Assembly: GCA_014189685.1 (NCBI GenBank)
Contig: DVAB01000022.1
Location: forward strand, 1 to 14,072
Source: Candidatus Naiadarchaeum limnaeum
GTDB taxonomy: Archaea; Undinarchaeota; Undinarchaeia; Undinarchaeales; Naiadarchaeaceae
Length of the DNA: 14,072 bases
Direction: 5' to 3'
Position numbers and translations under genes: made by a program. This document shows, piece after piece, positions 1 to 5,453 of this stretch; the first letter of the stretch is position 1; the number at the start of each line of letters is the position of its first letter. Below the pieces are notes generated by a model. It searched no databases and was not told where the DNA came from. It worked only from the letters and a program-made list of their open reading frames with translations.

Positions 1-1124
1 ACAACGCGCTTTCAACGCAAGCGACCTGGAATGCGGGAACTTGGTATTTTGCAACCGTGAGATGGGGCTCAGATGGAATGAAATTGTATGTAAATGGAGT
101 TGAAGAAGGAAGCAATTCATTTACAGGCGCGCCAGATTGGGCAGATGATGGAGATTTGCATTTTGGAGCTGATTCGGATGGAACAAAGGCTTTCTATGGA
201 TCTCTAGATGAGCTCCGAGTTTCAAATGTCCAAAAAAGCGCAACAGAAATTTTGAATGATTATAAGAGAGGAATTTTAAATTTAAGATTTCAAGCGCGCT
301 CAGATGACGACAATTCAAGCTGGGGAGATTTTATAGGGGATTACACAACTCCGCCCTCAAATCTTAGCGTAGAAAATAATCGCTACTTCCAGTACATTGT
401 TCATTTTTCAACAGAAAATGTGAATTATACCCCAGAGCTCTATAATGTTTCAATAAATTACGAGGATACAATTGGACCAGAGATAACTTTTGTAAGTCCA
501 ACACCGGCAAATCAAAACCGCATAGAGAAATGGGCCCTTATCAATGTGACTTTAAATGAAAATGGAAGTGCAGCAACACTTGAATGGAATGGCGCAAATG
601 AAACAATGAATGGCAGTGAAATGAATTGGTATTTGAACAAAACAGATCTTGCAGATGGAAATTACACTTTCAAAGTTTATGCAATTGATAATTTGAATAA
701 TACAGGAGTTTCTGAGGAAAAATGGGTAAATATTTACACGCCTGCGCCTTCACAGCCAACTCCAGTTGTTTCTTCAGGCAGTGGAAGTGGAATCGCAGTT
801 CCTTCGCCAGCTCCAGTTCCAAGAGTGCCAGTAACTGAAACCACATCTCCGGTAGTTGAGGAAGTTCCAGCACCAACAATTGAAACAATTCCTGAAGTCG
901 CTCCTGCTGCGCAGCCTGAGCAAAATGTTACTAGGCCGCCGCCATCAGCATTTACAGTCTTTGTTAACACAATTAGCTCAAGATCAGGAATTGCAGTAAT
1001 AGGAGCAACAGCACTAATAATTGTTCTTGCGTCTTTTGCAATATATAGGGGAATAAAAAGCAAACCTACAGCGCAATCCCAGCAGCCCTCAGGAGAAAAT
1101 CAGCCAACAGAAGGGCAACTGTAA
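1..1124 (+). CDS. LamG-domain cell-surface protein, C-terminal membrane anchor (5' partial)
   Basis: The frame is open to the left edge (first full codon at base 3), so the start lies outside; the GTG at 57 is internal to a LamG fold and is not a credible start. The 373 visible residues begin inside a LamG/concanavalin-like beta-sandwich (WNAGTWYFATVRW, then KLYVNG and the closing GSLDELRVSN, about residues 9-75), a family that binds glycans or glycoproteins. A second beta-rich segment follows to about residue 158, then an Ig-like region opening GPEITFVSPTPA and ending KVYAIDNLNNTGVS (about 159-245), a Pro/Thr/Val-rich stalk (about 250-320), one hydrophobic helix (about 326-348) and a short tail ending PTEGQL. 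NxS/T sequons are frequent. Inference: a type I-like exported protein displayed on the cell surface. Ligand unknown. Its last 59 bases overlap the end of the convergent VTT gene. Confidence 0.88.
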   Translation, partial: NALSTQATWNAGTWYFATVRWGSDGMKLYVNGVEEGSNSFTGAPDWADDGDLHFGADSDGTKAFYGSLDELRVSNVQKSATEILNDYKRGILNLRFQARSDDDNSSWGDFIGDYTTPPSNLSVENNRYFQYIVHFSTENVNYTPELYNVSINYEDTIGPEITFVSPTPANQNRIEKWALINVTLNENGSAATLEWNGANETMNGSEMNWYLNKTDLADGNYTFKVYAIDNLNNTGVSEEKWVNIYTPAPSQPTPVVSSGSGSGIAVPSPAPVPRVPVTETTSPVVEEVPAPTIETIPEVAPAAQPEQNVTRPPPSAFTVFVNTISSRSGIAVIGATALIIVLASFAIYRGIKSKPTAQSQQPSGENQPTEGQL

Positions 1125-1662
1125 AGTGTATAACTCTGCAGGCAAACGTAACTGGAAGAAATGTTTTGAACTCCATTTTTGAAAATCCGCCGACAGCAAA
1201 GGAAACAATATCGTAGGAAGTTACAGGGCCGATAAAACTAAAAATAACTAGAGTTGCAACTCCATATTTTGTGAGAAAATTTTGAATCCTCTCGGCTGTT
1301 TTCTTTTCAATTCGCTTTAGGATATATTTCTCGCCCAATTTTCTGCCTGTGTAAAAATTTACAATGTCTGCCACAGTAGAGCGCACAGCAATAAATAACA
1401 GAGCAATAATTGTAGGCTTGTAAAGTTTCATAATTGGAACTACAATTAGCTCGTAAGGAAATGGAAGAAACCACTGGCTTCCAATAAAAGCTGTTAAAAA
1501 ACCTCCAAGCAGTCCATAGCTCTTGGCAAAGTCGCGTGTTTCTGAAATTATTTCTGGATTTTTCTCAATTTGAATTTTAACTATGGCTAAAAAAACTGTG
1601 ATAAATACGAGCGCAAAGATAAAAAATAAAATCGGCTTCCAGTGGTCGCGAAGTTTGAACAT
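1066..1662 (-). CDS. VTT/DedA-type (SNARE-associated) integral membrane protein
   Basis: This 198-residue protein is hydrophobic with about five membrane segments. It matches the VTT (TVP38/TMEM64/DedA) pattern: an N-terminal TM (about residues 11-28), a re-entrant-like segment GSQWFLPFPYE (about 61-71), the GRKLGEKYI element after a TM, and the FIGPVTS...AVGGFSKMEFKTF stretch that corresponds to the family's F-x-P-G/S-x-R re-entrant loop, although the usual arginine is absent. Family members are implicated in lipid scrambling and polyprenyl-phosphate flipping; the substrate here is unknown. It starts 9 nt after the HIT stop codon on the same strand with no promoter-like TATA in between, so the two are probably co-transcribed. 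Its 3' end overlaps 59 bp with the convergent LamG gene. No Shine-Dalgarno motif is present near the ATG at 1662. Confidence 0.82.
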   Translation of the reverse strand: MFKLRDHWKPILFFIFALVFITVFLAIVKIQIEKNPEIISETRDFAKSYGLLGGFLTAFIGSQWFLPFPYELIVVPIMKLYKPTIIALLFIAVRSTVADIVNFYTGRKLGEKYILKRIEKKTAERIQNFLTKYGVATLVIFSFIGPVTSYDIVSFAVGGFSKMEFKTFLPVTFACRVIHFTVALLLADFLLRAAGIAL

Positions 1663-1671
1663 GGTTTGAAT

Positions 1672-2073
1672 TTATTTTTTCTCCTTATATTCTTTTATTT
1701 CTTTCAAAATTTTGTCCAAATCCTCATCAGGCGGTTCGTGCCTCATTGTAAATGGCATCTCTCCGTAATAAGGAATTAAATGAACATGCGTATGAGGAAC
1801 TTCTTCGCCCATAACAGATAAAAATATTAATTCTGCTTTCAAGGATGTTTTTAATTTTTTTCCAATTTCCTGTGCAAGCGCAAACAGTTCTGAAACTTCT
1901 TTTTTAGGAATTTCTAAAAATTGAATATAGTGCTTTTTTGGAATTACTAAAGTGTGGCCTTTTGTATAGGGGCGAATGTCTAGAAATGCTATGTGCGCAC
2001 TGTCTTCATAGATAACTTTAGACGGAATTTCTTTTTTTCCTATTTTACAAAAGATACATGTTTGCGATTCCAT
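1672..2073 (-). CDS. HIT family nucleotide hydrolase/transferase
   Basis: The 133-residue protein carries the histidine triad HTHVHLIP at residues 94-101, with H94, H96 and H98; by homology to the family the middle histidine is the nucleophile attacking the alpha-phosphate of nucleotide substrates (Ap(n)A, AMP-amidates or similar). The N-terminus has C6-x-x-C9 (CIFC) followed by the typical KxGxxxSKVIYED start, and H40/H48 lie in GHTLVIPKKH; C6, C9 and H48 with one triad histidine would fit the zinc site of the Hint branch. Length is normal for the family. The Asn that usually precedes the triad (L-N-x-G) is replaced by Ser (LSVMG). It begins 8 nt after the 3' end of tRNA-Ala on the same strand and is followed 9 nt later by the VTT gene. 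Exact substrate cannot be told from sequence. Confidence 0.93.
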   Translation of the reverse strand: MESQTCIFCKIGKKEIPSKVIYEDSAHIAFLDIRPYTKGHTLVIPKKHYIQFLEIPKKEVSELFALAQEIGKKLKTSLKAELIFLSVMGEEVPHTHVHLIPYYGEMPFTMRHEPPDEDLDKILKEIKEYKEKK

Positions 2074-2081
2074 AAAAATAG

Positions 2082-2236
2082 TGGACCGGGCGTGATTTTC
2101 GAGCGCTAGCGAGAAATCCAGCGAAATACTATTTCGCTGTCCCTTCTCATTTTATTCGAAGGTGCTCGCGAGAGCATTTGAACACGCGGCCTCCTGCATG
2201 CCATGCAGGCGATCTACCGGGCTGGTCTACCGGCCC
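2082..2236 (-). tRNA. tRNA-Ala(GGC) with an 81-nt insert in the T-loop
   Basis: Read on the minus strand, G1 is at 2236 and the discriminator A73 at 2082. The acceptor GGGCCGG pairs with CCGGTCC, giving the G3:U70 wobble that marks alanine tRNAs. The D-arm is GACC/GATC (one C-A mismatch), the anticodon stem CCTGC/GCAGG encloses the 7-nt loop ATGGCAT with anticodon GGC, and the T-stem GCGTG/CACGC is perfect. The two T-stem strands are separated by TTCAAAT plus 81 extra bases; removing 81 bases restores a normal 7-nt T-loop. The direct repeat AAAT at both boundaries makes the exact position ambiguous (56/57 to 60/61). CCA is not encoded. A T-loop intron is the best reading; a disrupted pseudogene is the alternative, but the paired arms all look intact. 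Confidence 0.86.
2096..2176 (-). other. Probable tRNA intron at T-loop position 59/60
   Basis: Boundaries are given for a 59/60 site, a position known for non-canonical archaeal tRNA introns. In that register both junctions read AA|T. The 3' junction can be drawn as a 3-nt bulge AAT between the T-stem and a short TTC:GAA helix, as in a relaxed bulge-helix-bulge; the 5' junction is in a larger loop, so the motif is not strict. The insert folds into one rod: 2100-2104 with 2164-2168 (CGAGC/GCTCG), 2111-2115 with 2144-2148 (GAGAA/TTCTC), and 2119-2128 with 2130-2139. That last pair is a 10-base perfect inverted repeat around one central base. It contains no protein-coding frame of note. Confidence 0.72.
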
Positions 2237-2258
2237 ACGCCACAACTATCAGCAAGAT

Positions 2259-2267
2259 AATATTAAT
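2259..2267 (-). promoter_or_regulatory. Candidate TATA box for tRNA-Ala
   Basis: On the minus strand TAATATTA-like sequence is centred about 27 bp before G1 of tRNA-Ala, in the gap left after the upstream EamA stop codon. It is weaker than the other TATA boxes in the window. Confidence 0.45.
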
Positions 2268-2270
2268 TCT

Positions 2271-2684
2271 TTATGATGTGAGCAAATACAAACTCACAAC
2301 TGCAAAAACAACCCCCAACCCGATTTTTGGGGTTAATTTTTCGTTTATAATTAAAACTGCAAGCGCGACTGTAACCAATGTGTTTAGATTTATAACAGGA
2401 ATTACTTGGCTTGCAGTGCCGGCGCGGAGCGCATATGTCATAGAAATAAACGCAGCTGAGCCTATAATCCCGATTAGAACTGTAAGAGCTAAAACATTAT
2501 TTGTTATTTGAAATTTTGTCCCGGAAAAAACAAAGTAGCCAAGCGGAAGAATAATCGTTGAAAGATAAATTACAAAAGTCAAAAGTGGCACCGGGGCCTT
2601 GTCAGAAACAAATTTCAAAACAAAATTCATTATCCCAAATAATAAGAGACTTGCGCTTGCAAATAAAACCCAGGATTCGACCAT
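2271..2684 (-). CDS. Half-size EamA-type (DMT superfamily) membrane transporter
   Basis: The 137-residue protein is almost entirely four to five hydrophobic helices: about residues 5-25, 34-53, 64-85, 91-111 and 115-135. The pattern is an EamA repeat: ALxxGTASQVIPVINLNTLVTVALAVLIINEKLTPKIGLGVVFAVVSLYLLTS, quoted here only through its key parts, has the family's conserved I-N-E-K-L-T-P turn and terminal helix. Full EamA transporters have two such repeats (about 300 residues); this protein has one, so it presumably works as a dimer, as proposed for other single-repeat members. Substrate unknown. ATG at 2684 is supported by a TATA box about 35 bp upstream, giving a leader of roughly 8 nt. It is followed at once by tRNA-Ala. 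Confidence 0.82.
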   Translation of the reverse strand: MVESWVLFASASLLLFGIMNFVLKFVSDKAPVPLLTFVIYLSTIILPLGYFVFSGTKFQITNNVLALTVLIGIIGSAAFISMTYALRAGTASQVIPVINLNTLVTVALAVLIINEKLTPKIGLGVVFAVVSLYLLTS

Positions 2685-2714
2685 TTTTACTTTCTCATGT
2701 GCTAGTTTGAAGGG

Positions 2715-2724
2715 ATATAAATAT
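2715..2724 (-). promoter_or_regulatory. TATA box for the EamA-type gene
   Basis: The minus strand reads ATATTTATAT, centred about 35 bp before the ATG at 2684. It begins just behind the stop codon (2731) of the preceding gene, so the EamA gene has its own promoter. Confidence 0.6.
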
Positions 2725-2730
2725 GTTAAT

Positions 2731-3309
2731 TTAACTGGCTTCTATCTTTTCAGGTTCGCCAAAAATCACATGTAATAATCTAAGGGCAAATTCAAGAGTA
2801 ACTACAAAGCCAAGATAATACACTATAGTTCTTGAGAAGGTAGCAAGTGTCGTAAGAGCTTGTATGGAGTTTTCAACAGAGAAATAATTTGCATCTAACA
2901 AAAAGATAGCAAGTAAAGCAAGCGGAATTACCTTAGCCAAATCCTGCGACAAGCTCTCACTGTAATATGCTGTTATCCGAACAGTGGCCAAAAGCGACAT
3001 TGCCCCAAGCATCAAAATTTCAATCGACTGGTTTTTTGACAGAAATGTAAAGAAAGTTGTCAGTATCAAAAAAGATGTAAACACGATAATGGGATATAAA
3101 ATTATGTATTCAAGCACAGAAAACAATAGACCTCCCCTGTTAAGGGGGAATAAAGATTTTTTTGAGATGAACATATAAAACTTGAACACAAAAAATGCAT
3201 AAAAGGATATCACAAGTACATAAATCAATAGAGGCTTCAAAAAGACGTACGCCTCTGGAAAAGAGAAATTTAGAGTTGAAAGTTCAGTAAGATTAAGCGG
3301 GGTTGACAT
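2731..3309 (-). CDS. Multi-pass membrane protein of unknown function
   Basis: I do not recognise a family. The 192 residues contain about five hydrophobic segments: roughly 26-49, 62-86, 93-113 (moderate), 126-142 and 158-182. A polar, helix-breaking loop KKSLFPLNRGG sits between the first two, and the C-terminus is short and acidic/basic mixed (GEPEKIEAS). The N-terminal 25 residues are Leu/Ser/Thr-rich and probably lie outside the membrane. There are no cysteines and no visible catalytic motif. A TATA box centred 27 bp before the ATG at 3309 indicates a leaderless transcript starting at the A of the ATG, which fixes the start. It lies between tRNA-Glu and the EamA gene on the same strand, and neighbours give no functional hint. 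Confidence 0.8.
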   Translation of the reverse strand: MSTPLNLTELSTLNFSFPEAYVFLKPLLIYVLVISFYAFFVFKFYMFISKKSLFPLNRGGLLFSVLEYIILYPIIVFTSFLILTTFFTFLSKNQSIEILMLGAMSLLATVRITAYYSESLSQDLAKVIPLALLAIFLLDANYFSVENSIQALTTLATFSRTIVYYLGFVVTLEFALRLLHVIFGEPEKIEAS

Positions 3310-3332
3310 ATTTTTAGGATAGACATAGCAAG

Positions 3333-3340
3333 TTTATAAG
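3333..3340 (-). promoter_or_regulatory. TATA box for the membrane protein at 2731-3309
   Basis: The minus strand reads CTTATAAA, centred 27.5 bp before the A of the ATG, the spacing expected for leaderless archaeal mRNA. Confidence 0.7.
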
Positions 3341-3354
3341 CCATATGGGAAGAG

Positions 3355-3429
3355 CGCCCCCGGCGGGATTTGAACCCACGTTCTCGCCGTGAGAGGGCGA
3401 AGTCCTTGACCGGGCTAGACTACAGGGGC
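3355..3429 (-). tRNA. tRNA-Glu(CUC)
   Basis: On the minus strand G1 is at 3429 and the discriminator G73 at 3355, 75 nt in all. The acceptor GCCCCTG pairs with CGGGGGC (one U-G wobble), the D-stem is GTCT/GGAC, the anticodon stem TCGCC/GGCGA encloses CTCTCAC with anticodon CTC (reads GAG), and the T-stem GTGGG/CCCGC closes the loop TTCAAAT. CCA is not encoded and there is no intron. No TATA-like sequence lies at the expected distance upstream (around 3456), so the gene may be transcribed from further upstream, through the structured element at 3431-3604. Confidence 0.96.
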
Positions 3430-3430
3430 A

Positions 3431-3604
3431 CATTTAATATCGGCTCACAAAGGGTAGCTTCAATTGGTTAAGTACTTCATCTGGTAAGCAACTACCCTTT
3501 GTGCAAAGGTGCAGTTATAAATTGCAAGGGAACATTGCTGAACGAAGTTCCGCGATGCGTGCGAAACCTTTGGTTTCGCTACGTTGACAAACCGATATTG
3601 AATG
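3431..3604 (-). ncRNA. Stem-closed structured element abutting tRNA-Glu, possible ncRNA
   Basis: This 174-bp stretch is non-coding and is bounded by a 13-base inverted repeat: 3431-3443 with 3592-3604 (12 of 13 Watson-Crick, the thirteenth a T/G pair on the plus strand). Inside are a perfect 12-bp repeat, 3446-3457 with 3492-3503; a small stem 3510-3514/3522-3526 with loop TTATAAA; GAAC/GTTC at 3540-3543/3547-3550; and an 8-bp hairpin 3561-3568/3572-3579 extended by CGT/ACG (3558-3560/3581-3583) across one bulged base. Strand is uncertain. A TATA box at 3625-3632 would start a minus-strand transcript at about 3602-3604, exactly at the closing stem; against that, the T/G position is a wobble only in plus-strand RNA. 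I do not recognise 7S, RNase P or 5S RNA motifs. Confidence 0.5.
3446..3503. repeat. Perfect 12-bp inverted repeat with 34-base loop
   Basis: CACAAAGGGTAG at 3446-3457 is the exact reverse complement of CTACCCTTTGTG at 3492-3503. It forms one arm of the larger stem-closed element. Confidence 0.85.
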
Positions 3605-3624
3605 TATAATCTAGTAAAACTCTG

Positions 3625-3632
3625 TTATAAAT
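3625..3632 (-). promoter_or_regulatory. Candidate TATA box for the structured element and tRNA-Glu
   Basis: The minus strand reads ATTTATAA. A start about 27 bp downstream falls at 3601-3604, the outer end of the 13-base closing repeat. It overlaps the first base of the stop codon (3632-3634) of the preceding gene. Confidence 0.5.
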
Positions 3633-4075
3633 TACTTACTAGATAATTTTTTCTGTACATACGTTTCTTCTTTTCTATTTTTTATAACAGTAAGCTTAAG
3701 CGTGTTCCACAGTTTGCTTGTTGAATAGGTAAAAAGTCCAAGACCGCCGATTATCACAATTATCCTTCCAATTAATCCATTCTCAAGGGTTGCAACTATT
3801 TTCCAAATTGCAAAAAGGTCTGCAGGCGTTGTAAACACCCCTGCCAGAAGTATTGAGAGTCCAAATAATACAAATATTATATCTTTAACAATTTCCCCAA
3901 TTCTTGTTGAGCGCTCATAAAAAATAATTAATCCTTTTCCTGTTTTTTTAACTCCGATTTCAGCAGCATCCTTTAAAAGTTCTATTTGCTTCGCTACCTC
4001 AGGGTTTTTCAAAATAATTGCTGATACAGATTTCTTCTCTGAATCATTGTTATTTTCAGTTTCTTCTTTTTTCAT
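3632..4075 (-). CDS. Small two-TM membrane protein of unknown function
   Basis: I do not recognise a family. The 147-residue protein has a highly charged N-terminus (KKEETENNNDSEKK, residues 2-15), an amphipathic helical stretch (about 26-55), then two hydrophobic segments (about 65-84 and 100-118) separated by a loop ending in NGLIGR, and a basic tail rich in Lys (KNRKEETYVQKKLSSK). This arrangement suggests cytoplasmic ends and a helical hairpin in the membrane. There are no cysteines, histidines or metal-binding motifs. The ATG at 4075 is supported by a TATA box about 30 bp upstream. It lies behind asnS on the same strand but has its own promoter. Confidence 0.76.
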   Translation of the reverse strand: MKKEETENNNDSEKKSVSAIILKNPEVAKQIELLKDAAEIGVKKTGKGLIIFYERSTRIGEIVKDIIFVLFGLSILLAGVFTTPADLFAIWKIVATLENGLIGRIIVIIGGLGLFTYSTSKLWNTLKLTVIKNRKEETYVQKKLSSK

Positions 4076-4101
4076 AAGCTCAAAAATCTAGGAGCGAGCA
4101 C

Positions 4102-4109
4102 TTATAAAA
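4102..4109 (-). promoter_or_regulatory. TATA box for the two-TM membrane protein
   Basis: The minus strand reads TTTTATAA, centred about 30 bp before the ATG at 4075 and lying directly behind the asnS stop codon (4111-4113). It implies a leader of at most a few bases. Confidence 0.65.
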
Positions 4110-4110
4110 T

Positions 4111-5400
4111 TTACGGTTTGAAGCGCTTCATTGTGCGCGGGAAAGAAATCGCGTCTTTTACATCTTTAATTCCGCAAATCCATGCAACAACCCGCTCCAA
4201 TCCAAGCCCATAGCCGGAGTGCGGAACGCTTCCATATTTTCGCAAATCAAAATACCACTCATAATCTCCTGTGCCTGCGCCTTTTTTCTTTAAGTCATGT
4301 TTCATTTGTTCAGCATCTGTTGAACGCTCAGAGCCGCCAACAATTTCCCTATAACCTTCAGGAGCAATCATATCAAAACACAAGGCAACTTTCGGATCTT
4401 TCGGGTCGCGCGGTTTGTAGAATGCCATTATTTCTTTTGGATAATGTGTTATGACAACCGGAACTCCAAAATGTTCTCCAAGCAATTCTTCTTCTTTTGT
4501 GCGCAAATCCTTGCCCCACTCTATTTTCATCTTATACTTTTCTTTCAGTATTTTCAAGGCTTCTGTGTAAGTTATTGTTTTATAAGGCTCGCGGGCATAT
4601 TTTTCAATTAATTTCACATCGCGGCCCAAAACCTTAAGTTCATCTTTGCACTCTTCAAGAACTTTCTTTAGTATAGAACGGACTTCATCTTTTGCAACTT
4701 CTGTCACCTCGGCCAATTCCATCCACGCAGCTTCCATTTCGCACATCCAGAATTCAGAGAGATGCATAGCGGTTTTGGAAGGCTCGGCGCGAAAAGTCGG
4801 GGCAACATCATAAATTTTTTCAAGCGCAAAAATTCCTGCCTCTGCATAGAGTTGCCAGCTTTGAGTCAAGTACATTATTTCGTCAAAATACTTTACTTGG
4901 AAAAGTGTAAGCGCGCCTTCGCATGCGGTTGGAGTTAAAATCGGCGGATCAAATTCATAGTATCCGCGGCTTCTGAAAAATTCGTGGATTGCTCCAACAA
5001 CAGTGTGTCTTATTTTTAGTATTGCAGTCAGGTGGCGGCTGCGCAGCCACAAATGTCTTACATCCAGCAAAAATTCATCGCTCAAGTCTTTTCCAATAGG
5101 AAAAATTTCTGCAAGCCCGACAATTTCTAATTTTGTTCCTGAGATTTCAAATCCTCCGGGCGCGCGCTCGTCTTTTTTTAAAGCTCCGCTTAATTTTACA
5201 GAGCTTTCAATTGTAACTTTTTCAGCTTGTTTATCACTTGAAGGAAAAACAGCTTGAATGATTCCAGAGGAATCACGGACAACTATGAATATTTTTTCCT
5301 TTAGCTCGCGCTTCCTGTAAACCCATCCACGCACAGCTACTTTTTTGCCTTCTTTGGCTAAGGTTAATGCTTCTTTTATTGGAAGAAATTTTTCTGGCAT
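4111..5400 (-). CDS. asnS: Asparaginyl-tRNA synthetase, archaeal type
   Basis: This class IIb synthetase charges tRNA-Asn with asparagine using ATP in the cytoplasm. Its 429 residues show an N-terminal OB-fold anticodon-binding domain (about 18-105, VRGWVYRKRE then FIVVRDSSGIIQAVF), motif 1 (about 138-156, FFRSRGYYEFDPPILTP), motif 2 (FRAEPSKTAMHLSEFWMCE, 203-221) and motif 3 (GYGLGLERVVAWICG, 396-410). AsnRS rather than AspRS is indicated by LTQSWQLYAEAG (178-189) and by EFWM after motif 2, where AspRS usually has N-E; the complete OB-fold rules out the shorter AsnRS-like asparagine synthetase. Length is normal. The ATG at 5400 lies 27 bp from a palindromic TATA box shared with the divergent malic enzyme gene, implying a leaderless mRNA. 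Its presence suggests direct Asn-tRNA formation; whether a GatCAB-type amidotransferase also exists cannot be seen. Confidence 0.97.
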   Translation of the reverse strand: MPEKFLPIKEALTLAKEGKKVAVRGWVYRKRELKEKIFIVVRDSSGIIQAVFPSSDKQAEKVTIESSVKLSGALKKDERAPGGFEISGTKLEIVGLAEIFPIGKDLSDEFLLDVRHLWLRSRHLTAILKIRHTVVGAIHEFFRSRGYYEFDPPILTPTACEGALTLFQVKYFDEIMYLTQSWQLYAEAGIFALEKIYDVAPTFRAEPSKTAMHLSEFWMCEMEAAWMELAEVTEVAKDEVRSILKKVLEECKDELKVLGRDVKLIEKYAREPYKTITYTEALKILKEKYKMKIEWGKDLRTKEEELLGEHFGVPVVITHYPKEIMAFYKPRDPKDPKVALCFDMIAPEGYREIVGGSERSTDAEQMKHDLKKKGAGTGDYEWYFDLRKYGSVPHSGYGLGLERVVAWICGIKDVKDAISFPRTMKRFKP

Positions 5401-5423
5401 AGTGCTATTTTATAAGTTCAAGG

Positions 5424-5431
5424 TTTATAAA
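5424..5431. promoter_or_regulatory. Palindromic TATA box shared by divergent asnS and malic enzyme genes
   Basis: TTTATAAA is its own reverse complement. Its centre (5427.5) is 26.5 bp before the A of the malic enzyme ATG (5454) and 27.5 bp before the A of the asnS ATG (5400), so the same box could place leaderless starts in both directions. No Shine-Dalgarno sequence precedes either ATG. A second TATA-like run at 5407-5416 is too close to asnS for its promoter but could give the malic enzyme a short leader. Confidence 0.75.
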
Positions 5432-5453
5432 TAACTGCTCACTATTTCCTGCT

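Noticed and set aside
734-1063. Long open frame on the minus strand antisense to the LamG protein stalk
   Set aside because: Its sequence is a mirror of the Pro/Thr-rich stalk codons, low in complexity, with no TATA box and no domain; the plus-strand frame is clearly the real gene.
2203-2511. Plus-strand open frame across the tRNA-Ala and EamA gene
   Set aside because: It runs through tRNA sequence and opposite a well-formed four-to-five-helix membrane protein with its own promoter.
3446-3526. Degenerate tRNA (D-arm-like AATTGGTTAA and a 7-nt T-loop-like hairpin)
   Set aside because: The spacing between the arms cannot form a tRNA, there is no anticodon stem, and the T-loop-like TTATAAA lacks the conserved C56.
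3431-3604. Small mobile element (MITE-like) with 13-base terminal repeats
   Set aside because: No target-site duplication is seen outside the repeats and the interior is rich in further stems; kept only as an alternative to a structured RNA.
3431-3604. Hammerhead ribozyme or C/D box RNA (GATGA and CGAAAC strings on the minus strand)
   Set aside because: The full CTGATGA core or paired C and D boxes with correct spacing are absent.
4111-5400. Aspartyl-tRNA synthetase or AsnRS-like asparagine synthetase
   Set aside because: Motif-2 context (EFWM) and LTQSWQLYAEAG are of the AsnRS type, and the intact OB-fold excludes the truncated synthetase paralogue.
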